Shown here one piece after another: positions 1-8,023 of a DNA stretch of 44,281 nucleotides; within the stretch, counting starts at the first letter, position 1, and each line of letters begins with the position of its first letter. The notes under the pieces were generated by a model. The model saw only the letters and a program-made list of their open reading frames with translations. It did not search any database and was not told the DNA's origin. The translations under genes were made by a program, and so were the position numbers. The DNA is taken from positions 1 through 44,281 of IMG/VR virus record IMGVR_UViG_3300023184_003063; one strand, 5' to 3'. The stretch comes from a virus.

Positions 1-412
1 CATACCTCATACGAATTATCTTGTCATATGCCTGTCGGTCATCAAGTATTATAGCACCACCATGGCCTATTTGTAAAGGCTTTGTGTGTCCAAAACTCAA
101 ACATTGCATGGTATCTGGACGATACATATTCCGTTCTAATCGTCTTGCACTGTCCCAAATTCTTGTTTTCAAAAATGGATACTCACCCACCCAACGCTGC
201 CAAGCATGATTGGAATATTGATATTGTATACCTAACTTGTGCATGAGCATGGGCATACTCAAATAGGTATAAGGAGTAAACTCGCACTCCTGAACTTGAT
301 CATATCGTAGGCATAATTCAATGGCATGTGTACAACAATCAGTCATAACAGCATATGGTGCCCCAGTAAATTCTGCTAGTTCTTGTTCAAATCTTAGAAT
401 CTTATCGAACAT
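1..412 (-). CDS. DegT/DnrJ/EryC1-type sugar aminotransferase, 5' part only (runs off the left edge)
   Basis: The first 137 residues of a minus-strand gene are present; the rest lies outside the window. The start (ATG at 410-412) overlaps the end of galE by 11 nt. Seen: an N-terminal helix followed by TGAPYAVMTDCCTHAIEL, which matches the substrate loop of PLP-dependent sugar aminotransferases, then TPYTYLS, then CLSFGHTKPLQIGHGGAI with the likely PLP-binding Lys at residue 111 (family pattern SFxxTKxxxxGxGG). In the family this Lys lies near residue 180, so about 70 residues of the core are missing; the WDSA at 86-89 may replace the usual EDAA. Such enzymes transaminate nucleotide-linked keto sugars, which fits the GalE, SDR and glycosyltransferase upstream. 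Family call fairly sure; substrate unknown. Confidence 0.7.
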   Translation of the reverse strand, partial: MFDKILRFEQELAEFTGAPYAVMTDCCTHAIELCLRYDQVQECEFTPYTYLSMPMLMHKLGIQYQYSNHAWQRWVGEYPFLKTRIWDSARRLERNMYRPDTMQCLSFGHTKPLQIGHGGAIILDDRQAYDKIIRMRY

Positions 413-1349
413 ACCAAGACCAAGTGTGCATGATTACATCAGTTAAATTATAGGTGCGCCAACGCATTCCAACTGCACGATCAAACTTGTCAGAATTGGC
501 TGTGAGTAGTGCAGGATCACCTGGCCGTGCCGCGCCGAACATGATCTCAGGTCTCTTGCCAGTGATGGTCATTGCCTGTTCTACTACTTGTTTAACACTG
601 GTGCCGGTACCTTCTGCAAGATTATACACGCTAGATTCAATTTTGGGATCCAGTGCTAAAATATGTGCATGGGCAATATCATCCACGTGTACATAGTCAC
701 GTACACATGTGCCATCATCTGTGGGATAGTCAACGCCGTAGATCTTGAAGGTTCCGTCATCTCGTGTGGCTTCTAGCAGTCGGGCAATCAAGTGAGTCGC
801 ACCTGCATCCTGCCCATGGCGACCTTCAGGATCTGCACCACAAGCATTGAAGTAGCGAAATGCCACGTAGTCCAAGCCATATGCACGATGATAACTTGCC
901 AAGATTTGTTCTACCATGCGTTTGCTTTCGCCGTATGGTGAGATTGGTTCACATGGATCCACTTCGTGGCAGGGATTCATAATAGGCTCACCATACACAG
1001 CCGCACTAGAACTGAATATGAATCTAGTCTTGGGCAGAGCCTGTGTTACAATATCCAACAATGCCATGGTCTTGGCCACGTTGTTTCGGTAGTACTCGGC
1101 TGGATTTTTTACACTGGGGCCTACTAGACTTGTGCCAGCACAATGAATAATGGCAGTAGGTTGTGCCTCGATTATCTTGGTCAATGCGGCTTCTTCAGCA
1201 AAGTCGCCTTGTACAAAGTCTGTGAATGCTGGAACCAATCCACTGTGCGGAGGTCTTAGGTCAATACCTAACACTTTTTGATCAGCATCGGCCAACCTCA
1301 GTGCAATTTGTCCACCAATATAGCCTGCGGCTCCTGTTACAACAATCAT
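402..1349 (-). CDS. galE: UDP-glucose 4-epimerase-like NAD-dependent sugar epimerase
   Basis: 315 residues, slightly shorter than bacterial GalE (about 338). Extended SDR fold: dinucleotide-binding TGAAGYIGG at 5-13, D30 closing strand beta-2, SSS at 113-115, and the catalytic YGESK (Tyr139, Lys143). Further GalE-like blocks are FRYFNACGADP and the RDYVHVDDIA motif. The family interconverts UDP-glucose and UDP-galactose in the cytoplasm. It overlaps the SDR gene upstream by an ATGA junction (1346-1349), so the two are probably translated together. With the aminotransferase downstream and the glycosyltransferase upstream it forms a glycan or nucleotide-sugar cassette. Whether the product decorates virion, DNA or host surface cannot be told from sequence. 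Confidence 0.88.
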   Translation of the reverse strand: MIVVTGAAGYIGGQIALRLADADQKVLGIDLRPPHSGLVPAFTDFVQGDFAEEAALTKIIEAQPTAIIHCAGTSLVGPSVKNPAEYYRNNVAKTMALLDIVTQALPKTRFIFSSSAAVYGEPIMNPCHEVDPCEPISPYGESKRMVEQILASYHRAYGLDYVAFRYFNACGADPEGRHGQDAGATHLIARLLEATRDDGTFKIYGVDYPTDDGTCVRDYVHVDDIAHAHILALDPKIESSVYNLAEGTGTSVKQVVEQAMTITGKRPEIMFGAARPGDPALLTANSDKFDRAVGMRWRTYNLTDVIMHTWSWYVR

Positions 1350-1966
1350 TTTATTTCCGTATGAGTTAAATCATTTCTTATGGCTGACAGCAGTTGTTCA
1401 GCAACATAATCACATTCCAACACATGGTCGTCACCGTATGTGTCTTGTACTTGTTGCATGGTTTTGGTACCACAGAAGTTCCTATAGCGTATTTTGCTTC
1501 TTGTAAGACCAATTTTGGCTTCTAGTATTTTGATATGTGGAATTTCTTGAGCGATTAGATCTATGCTGAACTTGCTGGCCACTTTGCTACCAGTATACGT
1601 GTTATGGAAAACTCTGGGGTTTTCCATACTAGTACTGCTGAGCCAAACATATTTACCGTGTTTGCGTTGATATGCAAATTGCTTGAGCAAGAACAGGTTT
1701 GAGATATAGTTGACCTTGATCTGACTGTATTGATGCTCCCAGGCATTTTTCATAAAGCCTTGGTAACTGCCTTGGTTGTGCCCAGCACAGTTGATTAGAA
1801 TATCAATGTCTTTGAAGTCACACTCAAACACACGCTCAGGGTAATCAAGATCAAGGTCTCGACTGCCCCAACCGGCTACTTCAAAGTCCGTACTATCGGC
1901 CATCTGATGAAACAAGTTACTGCCTATACCGCCAGTGGCTCCAATGATTAAAGCACGTTGTGTCAT
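1346..1966 (-). CDS. Short-chain dehydrogenase/reductase
   Basis: 206 residues. Classical SDR features: GATGGIGSN at 9-17 (glycine-rich NAD(P) loop), NCAGHNQG at 59-66 (NAG-type motif), SST at 110-112, and the catalytic YTGSK (Tyr124, Lys128). A short protein with the standard Rossmann core and little C-terminal extension, so the substrate pocket is minimal. The start overlaps the stop of the glycosyltransferase gene by ATGA. Lying between a glycosyltransferase and GalE, it probably reduces or oxidises a sugar intermediate, but this is inferred from the neighbours only. Confidence 0.82.
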   Translation of the reverse strand: MTQRALIIGATGGIGSNLFHQMADSTDFEVAGWGSRDLDLDYPERVFECDFKDIDILINCAGHNQGSYQGFMKNAWEHQYSQIKVNYISNLFLLKQFAYQRKHGKYVWLSSTSMENPRVFHNTYTGSKVASKFSIDLIAQEIPHIKILEAKIGLTRSKIRYRNFCGTKTMQQVQDTYGDDHVLECDYVAEQLLSAIRNDLTHTEIK

Positions 1967-3165
1967 TTTTCAATCTTTACCACTTGATATTTTTCATGCG
2001 GCACATGATCTCGATAGCGGCTGCCCGAACGATCCCACTGATCACCCTGACCGGTAATAATATCAACAATCCGATCAACAGTCCCATTATTCCAATCACT
2101 AATAAGGCCCATGTTGTGATGAGGAGTCTGCAAAAGATTACACATTTTGTGATAGGCATCGTCTATGCTCCAAGGGATATAAAGCCGGTTAGGGTCATTA
2201 GCAAAAGTTTCAGGGAACGAGCGATACGCTGGATACAATACATTACATCCAAGAGTATCGGCCTCTGATACAGTGTTTGAAACCCAATCTTGTAAAGCAC
2301 AATTAAACAGCACACGAGTGTTGTTAAGGTGAGCATAGTATTCATTCTTGCTTATGTTGTCGTAGATTTTGAGTTTGCCTGCTGCCTCCATACGGCGGGC
2401 ACGTTCAACAAACTCTGGGTTGTTGCTTCGCAAAGGTCCGCCACTGTATATTGCAAATTCACACGGCTCGCCGGTGAGATCGCCATACATTTCAATAAGA
2501 TCCATAAAGAAGCCAGGTTGCTTCTCTTGATCAAAACGTGCCGCAAAGCCAACCCGTCGCGGACGATCGCCAAACGGTACAATCTTTTCACTTCCGCCGA
2601 TGCGTTCAAGGACTTCGCTTTTTCCGAATGCCAATCCAGATATGTTGTAGATTGGCGCTGTCCAGCCTGCGATTCGCATGTGAGCGACCATTTCTTCATT
2701 GGTAGCAAGAACCCCTGTAACAAAGTGATTGACCATTTTTTCATATGTACTCATCCATCCTGCCATGCCCCAAACATGCACAAAATCATCGGGATCAATG
2801 GCCTGTGCCAAACAACGTACCCATACTTGTGGACGTTGTTCTTGGGGAATTTGATCCATGATATAAGGCAAAGACTCAATACCAGGTTGGAACATGTCTT
2901 CAAAGTACACAACATCTTCACCTGTAACTTCACCGTTCTTCATGAGTTGAACCAAGTTCATCATTTGACTCATTGAAAAGTAACTGCGACCGTGTGCGTC
3001 CAACACTTGACCAACTGATATGGCTTGTGTGTTATCGATAGTAGTGCCCGGAACATACACAACGTCTAAGCCTCTGTGGTCAAACACACGCCGATTCCAA
3101 TCAGTTAGTTGTAGTGTATATCGGGCTTCGTAACTTTCCAAGCCCATGTAGTACAGTTTCCTCAT
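1963..3165 (-). CDS. GT-B fold glycosyltransferase (GT4/GT1-like)
   Basis: 400 residues. The C-terminal half has the GT-B pattern: VGFAARFDQEKQPGFF (a strand followed by an EKxP donor-side block), a later YDNISKNEYYAHLNNTRV segment and the E in the VSEADTLGCN block that usually binds the donor sugar diphosphate. The N-terminal half is less conserved. Starts by ATGA overlap with the small gene upstream. Candidate roles are glucosylation of modified DNA bases, as in T4, or of a surface glycan; the following SDR, GalE and aminotransferase genes favour a sugar-assembly role. No transmembrane segment is seen. Confidence 0.7.
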   Translation of the reverse strand: MRKLYYMGLESYEARYTLQLTDWNRRVFDHRGLDVVYVPGTTIDNTQAISVGQVLDAHGRSYFSMSQMMNLVQLMKNGEVTGEDVVYFEDMFQPGIESLPYIMDQIPQEQRPQVWVRCLAQAIDPDDFVHVWGMAGWMSTYEKMVNHFVTGVLATNEEMVAHMRIAGWTAPIYNISGLAFGKSEVLERIGGSEKIVPFGDRPRRVGFAARFDQEKQPGFFMDLIEMYGDLTGEPCEFAIYSGGPLRSNNPEFVERARRMEAAGKLKIYDNISKNEYYAHLNNTRVLFNCALQDWVSNTVSEADTLGCNVLYPAYRSFPETFANDPNRLYIPWSIDDAYHKMCNLLQTPHHNMGLISDWNNGTVDRIVDIITGQGDQWDRSGSRYRDHVPHEKYQVVKIEK

Positions 3166-3386
3166 GCGCGAAATCCTGCAAAGCGACGTGAATCTTCATT
3201 CCACATGTTCTTGGCATTCTTGCCTTGGTGCCACTTGTTGAACTGTTGCCATGCATAACTCTTGAAGTTATACAAGTCAGACTCGTTGTAACGATACCCG
3301 TAGTCTTGGCAGAATTCCAAGAACACTTCGAGATCGTTGAAGATCTCTGCCACACGTGGATTGGATTTGAGTGATGGCTTGGCCAT
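3162..3386 (-). CDS. Small phage hypothetical protein, 74 residues
   Basis: Not assigned a function. A compact, probably helical protein rich in aromatic residues (FLEFCQDYGYRYNE, then SYAWQQFNKW). It has a good ribosome binding site, AAGGAA, a few bases before its ATG, and couples by ATGA to the glycosyltransferase downstream. It sits in a 9-nt gap after the QueD-like gene. It resembles small conserved proteins I associate with uncultured marine and freshwater myoviruses, from memory only. Confidence 0.6.
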   Translation of the reverse strand: MAKPSLKSNPRVAEIFNDLEVFLEFCQDYGYRYNESDLYNFKSYAWQQFNKWHQGKNAKNMWNEDSRRFAGFRA

Positions 3387-3395
3387 TTGATTTCC

Positions 3396-3848
3396 TTAAA
3401 ATTTAATTGATAGATTAGGGCGAGAGAGTTCATATTTGATCAAGGCACCGTTCTCACCGTCTTCGGCAACCTCAATCCATACTGCACGGTCTGGATAACG
3501 TGCAGAAATTTCTGCATACAAGTCATCGGCCATCATTTCACAACTCTTGTGATCCAGTTGCAAGATGCCGTCTTTGTACAAGTTTTCTAACCAGCGTTTG
3601 AATTGAATAAACTCAATGTCTCTGTCATTGTGCAACACATCAATCCACACTCTGAAGTGGAATATGTGACGATGTGGAGTTCCCAAGAAACTAACGTCGT
3701 ATTCATCGCCTGTGGCTAGACTAGGATCGGTGGCTGCCGCTGGATAGCAATGTATGCCTTCCTTGCGAAACGTTATCCAGATTTTTCGTTCTGCGTGACT
3801 CATGATTCGCTCACGTTGTTCGGTTAGGGCTTGTGCTCGTTGGTTCAT
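3396..3848 (-). CDS. QueD/6-pyruvoyl-tetrahydropterin synthase-like protein
   Basis: 150 residues, near the usual family length (about 120-140). Family-like blocks: an early His (H33) after FRKEGIH, a His pair in PHRHIFHF (H59, H61), and LDHKSCEMMADDL at 99-111, matching the LDH...EN region of T-fold enzymes. H33, H59 and H61 could form the Zn site. The Cys normally found four residues before the HxH is absent (sequence FLGTPHRH), so activity may differ. QueD makes 6-carboxy-tetrahydropterin, a precursor of 7-deazaguanines. The TGT/DpdA-like gene at 4760-6325 in the same operon supports a role in 7-deazaguanine modification. ATGA overlap with the gene upstream. Confidence 0.55.
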   Translation of the reverse strand: MNQRAQALTEQRERIMSHAERKIWITFRKEGIHCYPAAATDPSLATGDEYDVSFLGTPHRHIFHFRVWIDVLHNDRDIEFIQFKRWLENLYKDGILQLDHKSCEMMADDLYAEISARYPDRAVWIEVAEDGENGALIKYELSRPNLSIKF

Positions 3849-4246
3849 GCTTTTAATGCTTCCATGGTAATAATTTTGCCAATCTCTTCGCCAATATCCT
3901 GATCACTGGAGATCACATGCAGTTCAAAAAGGCTGTCACCAGTGCGTCGGTCATTACGACGAGTTTCGACCACAGTACCACCATTAGCACGATACACTTC
4001 AAATCTAATACCTGTGGCACTGATTCTAACTTCTTCTGCACGGTCTGATGCAATCTTCATTTCTTCTTCATGACGATCATTCATGCTCCAGGTGATCAAG
4101 CCTCGGATCATTCGTTTAAACATATTAAGTCCTTGTGATTGATATTTTCTTACTGGTAGTACTGCGGTAGTAGCACCATAGATTCGGTTCATTCTTTGTT
4201 TTTGAGTACTGGGTTTGGCGCCCATGATTGCGGGATATGTTGCCAT
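3845..4246 (-). CDS. Phage hypothetical protein, 133 residues
   Basis: No function recognised. I chose the ATG at 4244-4246 because it forms a TAATG junction with the upstream stop; an in-frame ATG at 4279 would give 11 more residues and a 34-nt overlap. The C-terminal 95 residues, from MFKRMIRG on, form an alpha/beta segment (EGIRFEVYRANGG-like block, then VVETRRNDRR and HVISSDQDIGEEIGKII) that looks like the conserved core; the N-terminal 40 residues are basic and probably disordered. Linked by ATGA to the QueD-like gene. Confidence 0.6.
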   Translation of the reverse strand: MATYPAIMGAKPSTQKQRMNRIYGATTAVLPVRKYQSQGLNMFKRMIRGLITWSMNDRHEEEMKIASDRAEEVRISATGIRFEVYRANGGTVVETRRNDRRTGDSLFELHVISSDQDIGEEIGKIITMEALKA

Positions 4247-4773
4247 TAGATTGTTGAGTCCTCGCGATAGTCGTCCCATGATGTAAATGCATCACGGCTC
4301 ATTAGACTGTGTAGACTGTGACACCAAACACCAGGATTAGTAGCGGCAAAGTCCTTGTCATCTATTTTTAACATTGTATTATAGTTCCACACTCGTGTAT
4401 AGGGGATACTTACTCGAATTTGCGGAATAAAGTTTCTATAGTCACAAAGTGGGCCGTCATTGAATTCTTCCACGTGCGTAATTGGAATGTCTAGGCTACA
4501 CAAGTGACCATCAAGCAGGAATGGTTCAATCATACTTTCCCAGCGTTGCCAGGCCAGTCTGTTGTCAGGATGAAAACTGTGATTGGCACCAAAGAAGATA
4601 TGGTCAATGTGCTTGGTATTGTCTGTGTACGAATTGTTTTCGGCCAGCAGTCTAACAATTTCAGTTAGGGGTTGTACCCCCACAACAAACAAAGTTCTCT
4701 TGCCAAATGCAGGAGTGTGTTCTACTTCTGTGCCAATAAAAAAGTTGACATTATCGTGTTCAGGTCTGTTCAT
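4246..4773 (-). CDS. Phage hypothetical protein, 175 residues, next to the 7-deazaguanine genes
   Basis: Not assignable to a family I am sure of. Begins FFIGTEVEHTP and contains HIFFGANHSFHP, a CSLDIP strand, GPLCDYRNFIPQIRVSIP, and YNTMLKIDDKDFAATNPGVW near the C-terminus. The regular strand pattern suggests an alpha/beta or TIM-barrel-like enzyme fragment. It lies between the TGT-like gene (14-nt overlap) and the QueD-like gene, so a role in the same modification pathway is a reasonable guess. It lacks the CxxxCxxC of radical SAM QueE, so it is not a standard QueE. Confidence 0.6.
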   Translation of the reverse strand: MNRPEHDNVNFFIGTEVEHTPAFGKRTLFVVGVQPLTEIVRLLAENNSYTDNTKHIDHIFFGANHSFHPDNRLAWQRWESMIEPFLLDGHLCSLDIPITHVEEFNDGPLCDYRNFIPQIRVSIPYTRVWNYNTMLKIDDKDFAATNPGVWCHSLHSLMSRDAFTSWDDYREDSTI

Positions 4774-6325
4774 GCTCTAATTGATCTAATGCTGATATGT
4801 CTAATTGTACACTATCATCATTTGTTTGTACAGTCTCAGGTTCTTCGAATTCAAATAGCGCATTGAATTGTGTTCGGGCATTCTTGGTTTTTTTGCCTTT
4901 GAATCCTCGTGTGCCCACAATCTCCATCCAATATGTGTCGTACATTTCAATAATGGCTTCGGCAGTTTCGCGATCTGGCGCCGCAAAGATTGCTTCCACA
5001 ATGTCTTCAAACCGGGCATAGTCTCCACCTGACCTACGCATCATAGCAGGATGTTCACCCGCATCAAAACGTCGATTGGCTTCTTGTACCGCAGTCAAGT
5101 GCATCCAGACATTATGGCCCATAAGCAAAGCATATGAGAAACTATCCCAACTTGTCTTGCCTTCTTTGCCAATCTTATTTAGGTCGCCGGGTTTGTAGAT
5201 ACAAATATCTTTCATCTTGAGTAGATCACTGATAGGTGAATCTTCCCAACGTGGATAGATTCCGTCTGCTACTACGCCTGTTCCCCACTTGCGTGTGTCT
5301 GTGGAATACTTTTTATCGTCGGCTGAAGGAGCCATGCGATACGACCATTTGGAATCGTGTTCGAACACGTTTTCAAAGTAGACCTGTCCGTTTGCTGTTG
5401 CAAGGAACGGACTGGCGCAGTCAAACGAGATTGTGAAGTTTGGATTGACATATTTTCTTACGGCCCTTTGGATTACAGTTAATAAAACAGCCCACTCCAG
5501 TTTGGAGGTTCCCAAGAAGTGCATCCAATCATGTTTGCCCTCTTGAAGTAAATTGTCATAGCGTAGTGCTACCAGTCTGCGAAGTACCAAGTGTACGTCA
5601 CACATGTTTTGTCCACCCATTGACCAACCGTTGAAGTGTGTGTCTGGGTACTTGACAGGATCGCAGTATTCCTTCATGGTTTCATACCACTGGTCTGCTG
5701 ACGTATGATTGTCACCTTGCAACACGTTCAAGAACTTGGCACCACCATTTGCCACACCTTTGCGGTGTTTCATGAAGTATTCGTTGTTAAACTTGGTAGC
5801 GTCTACTGCTTCTTGCAGTGTAGTAATCTGACAAGCCGCTGACGCCTTCTTGTCGTGAATAACCCATGTGGGTATATCCAAGATCATGCCGTAGTCTGCT
5901 ACATTGTCTAGCCAGTTCAAGATTAGACTTCGTTTCTTTTGAGCCTTAGCACAACCTGAGTTGGCTTTCCAATCACCTTCCCAAAGACCCTTGGCAATCT
6001 GGAACCCTCCAGAGTCTCCCAGTATAAACGTTCCAGGCTCTCGGGACCGCACCATGTCTTCTGACCAGTCTTGTTTAGCAAGGTCAAGATTTGCATGTCC
6101 GCCTGAGTATAGACTCCACTTGTAGGGGAACAAGGCTTTGGTACTATTAAGCCAGTTAAGTTGCTCCATGTCCGTAATGCCCTGAGGAAGTCGAGCCGGA
6201 TCCACATATGGTTCATTCCTTTGTTTGCCGATAAACGTAGCATAAAACCCGCTGATGGCCGGGAGGAATACAGCGTAGTCCGACTGCTTGGCAGTCAAGT
6301 TGTCTTGCACAACAGGGTCAGTCAT
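4760..6325 (-). CDS. TGT-superfamily enzyme, probable DpdA-like DNA 7-deazaguanine transglycosylase
   Basis: 521 residues. TIM-barrel signatures of tRNA-guanine transglycosylases appear in order: GDSGGFQ at 103-109 (general-acid Asp104), LDIPTW at 149-154, NVLQGDNH at 200-207 (cf. VQGG), GWSMGGQN at 233-240 (cf. GG-AVGE), FLGTSKLEW at 270-278 (cf. LMGVGTPED) and SFDCASP at 300-306, matching the FDCVxPTR nucleophile block. The cysteine cluster of the tRNA-enzyme zinc site is not evident. Phage DpdA enzymes of this superfamily exchange guanine for a 7-deazaguanine in DNA to escape host restriction. The QueD-like gene nearby supports this. An RNA substrate cannot be excluded. Joins the clamp gene by a TAATG overlap. 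Confidence 0.72.
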   Translation of the reverse strand: MTDPVVQDNLTAKQSDYAVFLPAISGFYATFIGKQRNEPYVDPARLPQGITDMEQLNWLNSTKALFPYKWSLYSGGHANLDLAKQDWSEDMVRSREPGTFILGDSGGFQIAKGLWEGDWKANSGCAKAQKKRSLILNWLDNVADYGMILDIPTWVIHDKKASAACQITTLQEAVDATKFNNEYFMKHRKGVANGGAKFLNVLQGDNHTSADQWYETMKEYCDPVKYPDTHFNGWSMGGQNMCDVHLVLRRLVALRYDNLLQEGKHDWMHFLGTSKLEWAVLLTVIQRAVRKYVNPNFTISFDCASPFLATANGQVYFENVFEHDSKWSYRMAPSADDKKYSTDTRKWGTGVVADGIYPRWEDSPISDLLKMKDICIYKPGDLNKIGKEGKTSWDSFSYALLMGHNVWMHLTAVQEANRRFDAGEHPAMMRRSGGDYARFEDIVEAIFAAPDRETAEAIIEMYDTYWMEIVGTRGFKGKKTKNARTQFNALFEFEEPETVQTNDDSVQLDISALDQLEHEQT

Positions 6326-7047
6326 TATTTGCTTTGTGCCGGTAATAGATATTGATATACTGCTAATCCAGAATCAACTGTGATTTCTGCGGCACCATCA
6401 TCCGAGATGCGTACTTTCTTGTCACCAGTCAAGTCCATGATGCTCACAAACTGTTTGGCAGGCCATGACCATGCACGTTTCAACTGACCGCTTACTCCTG
6501 GGTGGAACACAAAGTTGCCTGAGTGTGTTGAATGGTCGCCAAAGAAAAACTTGAGATCGTTACCTTCGGTTTTGGCCTGGAAGTTGGCCTCCTCTGCGTT
6601 GGCACTCATTTGCCACTTCATTCTCTGGATAGCCGCATTGGTCGGTTCAAACTCAATGTGCCAGGTCACAGGACGAATCTTGGCAGTCTTTAGTTTTTCG
6701 TTTACAATACCCGATGCCATAAAACGATAGTTGTTTCGAAAGTCACCAATTTTGTTTTCAAATGCGATACCATCTGATTCGCCAGTTGAACTTTTTGTGA
6801 TGGCCAGTTTGGCATCTTCCTTATACTCTTGCAAGTTCAGCAAGGTCTTTAGTTTGCCCAAGTTAGGCATGCCAAATGTTCCCACAAAGTCTGCCACAGG
6901 ATTATGGAAGTTGCCTCGGATGACCACGCTGAGGTCTTCTGCCAGGCCAACAATGTCAGTTTTGCTGGTATCGCCAACGATCTTGACCAGGTCAATACAG
7001 CCCAGATCATAAGTGTGTTCTACCAAATCCAATAAGTAATCTCTCAT
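6325..7047 (-). CDS. DNA polymerase sliding clamp (gp45-like)
   Basis: 240 residues, close to T4 gp45 (228). Length, two-domain PCNA-like strand pattern and position immediately after the polymerase block support a trimeric processivity clamp. Visible features: LKTLLNLQEY in the first domain, a central MKWQMSANAEEANF helix region, then FVFHPGVSGQ and, near the C-terminus, VRISDDGAAEITVDSGLAVYQYLLPA, typical of the last strands of a clamp. The clamp tethers the polymerase and, in T4, activates late transcription. It has a strong AGGAG site 6 nt before ATG and its own promoter-like sequence upstream. Confidence 0.75.
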   Translation of the reverse strand: MRDYLLDLVEHTYDLGCIDLVKIVGDTSKTDIVGLAEDLSVVIRGNFHNPVADFVGTFGMPNLGKLKTLLNLQEYKEDAKLAITKSSTGESDGIAFENKIGDFRNNYRFMASGIVNEKLKTAKIRPVTWHIEFEPTNAAIQRMKWQMSANAEEANFQAKTEGNDLKFFFGDHSTHSGNFVFHPGVSGQLKRAWSWPAKQFVSIMDLTGDKKVRISDDGAAEITVDSGLAVYQYLLPAQSK

Positions 7048-7066
7048 AAGTTTCTCCTAAGTGTTA

Positions 7067-7095
7067 AGTATACTGGTTTCATTCGAGTTTTGCAA
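7067..7095 (-). promoter_or_regulatory. Sigma70-like promoter for the clamp gene
   Basis: On the minus strand TTGCAA (4 of 6 matches to the -35 box) at 7090-7095, a 17-nt spacer, then TATACT at 7067-7072. It lies between the stop of the 314-residue gene and the clamp start, followed by AGGAG. It would let the clamp be expressed apart from the polymerase. Confidence 0.45.
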
Positions 7096-8023
7096 GTACT
7101 TTGGCTAAAGTCTGGCCGCCTCGCAGGCTTGCTATGTCTCCGGGCTTGCGGAACTCTATCCAACTCACATCTCCCTTGCCATCGCAGGCCATGATCAATT
7201 CAAAGCCTAGTTCAGTAGCGTGTTGTTCAATCAGTCGTCGAGGAGTGTACAGCATCCATGTGTGTTCGGCCCGAATCACTCCATGTGCTAGATCACAATT
7301 GTTGTAGGTCATGAGCACACTGCCGCCGGGTCTCAGTTTGTCATAGAATTCTGTCAAGAATTTGCAAATTATCGGCATGGGTTTGTGATTAAAGTAATGA
7401 TAGGCAAATATTGTGCCAAACTGATTGACAGGCAGTTGACCCAATATAGGACCATCTGCCCAGTCGTCAATCACATATTCACGTAGCCTGCGTTGGTATT
7501 CTGGTGTGAACTTGCTGATAGCAGGTCGCATCAGTTCTGAGTCATGGTCTACCACATATAAAGGATCCAACGGTACCATGTCTTCAATATAGGTTTCCAA
7601 TCCCGGCCTCAAAATCATACCGGGCAAGCGCCAATCGGTTAAATTTTTAAGTCGAGTGCGCAACATCAAATCATCATCGTCGTCAATTCTCATGCGTCTA
7701 TTTAGAATAACATCTGGAGAATTATGCACAAATTCTTCTCTATACAAATATAAACTATTGTCAAGATATTCTTGTTCACGCTGGATGATCTCAGATTTAA
7801 GATTTTGTTTCAGCATTTCTATTTCTCCAGCATACTTTGCAATACTATTGGTTATTTCATTGAATACTCTTGTGATATTGTTGCTGGCAGTGGGATCTTG
7901 ATCGGCATGATTGGTCACAACGTGTGTTATATGATTCAATTTGCCTGTGGCAATATTGCATTCACCGGCAACATCAAGTGAATCCAACAAATTCAGATAT
8001 GCAACAATTTGGCTGAGTTTCAT
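7079..8023 (-). CDS. Putative SAM-dependent methyltransferase-like protein, 314 residues
   Basis: Residues 1-130 are helical and partly charged (an IEMLKQNLKSEI coiled-coil-like stretch, then DDDDD near 113-117). The second half looks like the late part of a Rossmann methyltransferase: FGTIFAYHYFNH, FLTEFYDKLRPGGSVLMTYNN (typical LkPGG block), then a strand-rich C-terminus. The classic GxGxG SAM loop is not obvious; VVDHDS at 177-182 could be the acidic strand end. ATGA overlap with the polymerase gene puts it in the replication operon. Function uncertain; DNA or small-molecule methylation are both possible. Confidence 0.5.
   Translation of the reverse strand: MKLSQIVAYLNLLDSLDVAGECNIATGKLNHITHVVTNHADQDPTASNNITRVFNEITNSIAKYAGEIEMLKQNLKSEIIQREQEYLDNSLYLYREEFVHNSPDVILNRRMRIDDDDDLMLRTRLKNLTDWRLPGMILRPGLETYIEDMVPLDPLYVVDHDSELMRPAISKFTPEYQRRLREYVIDDWADGPILGQLPVNQFGTIFAYHYFNHKPMPIICKFLTEFYDKLRPGGSVLMTYNNCDLAHGVIRAEHTWMLYTPRRLIEQHATELGFELIMACDGKGDVSWIEFRKPGDIASLRGGQTLAKVLAKLE

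Noticed and set aside
2329-2976. Long plus-strand open frame opposite the glycosyltransferase
   Set aside because: It lies fully inside a minus-strand gene with clear domain motifs, has no ribosome site, and the product has no family pattern.
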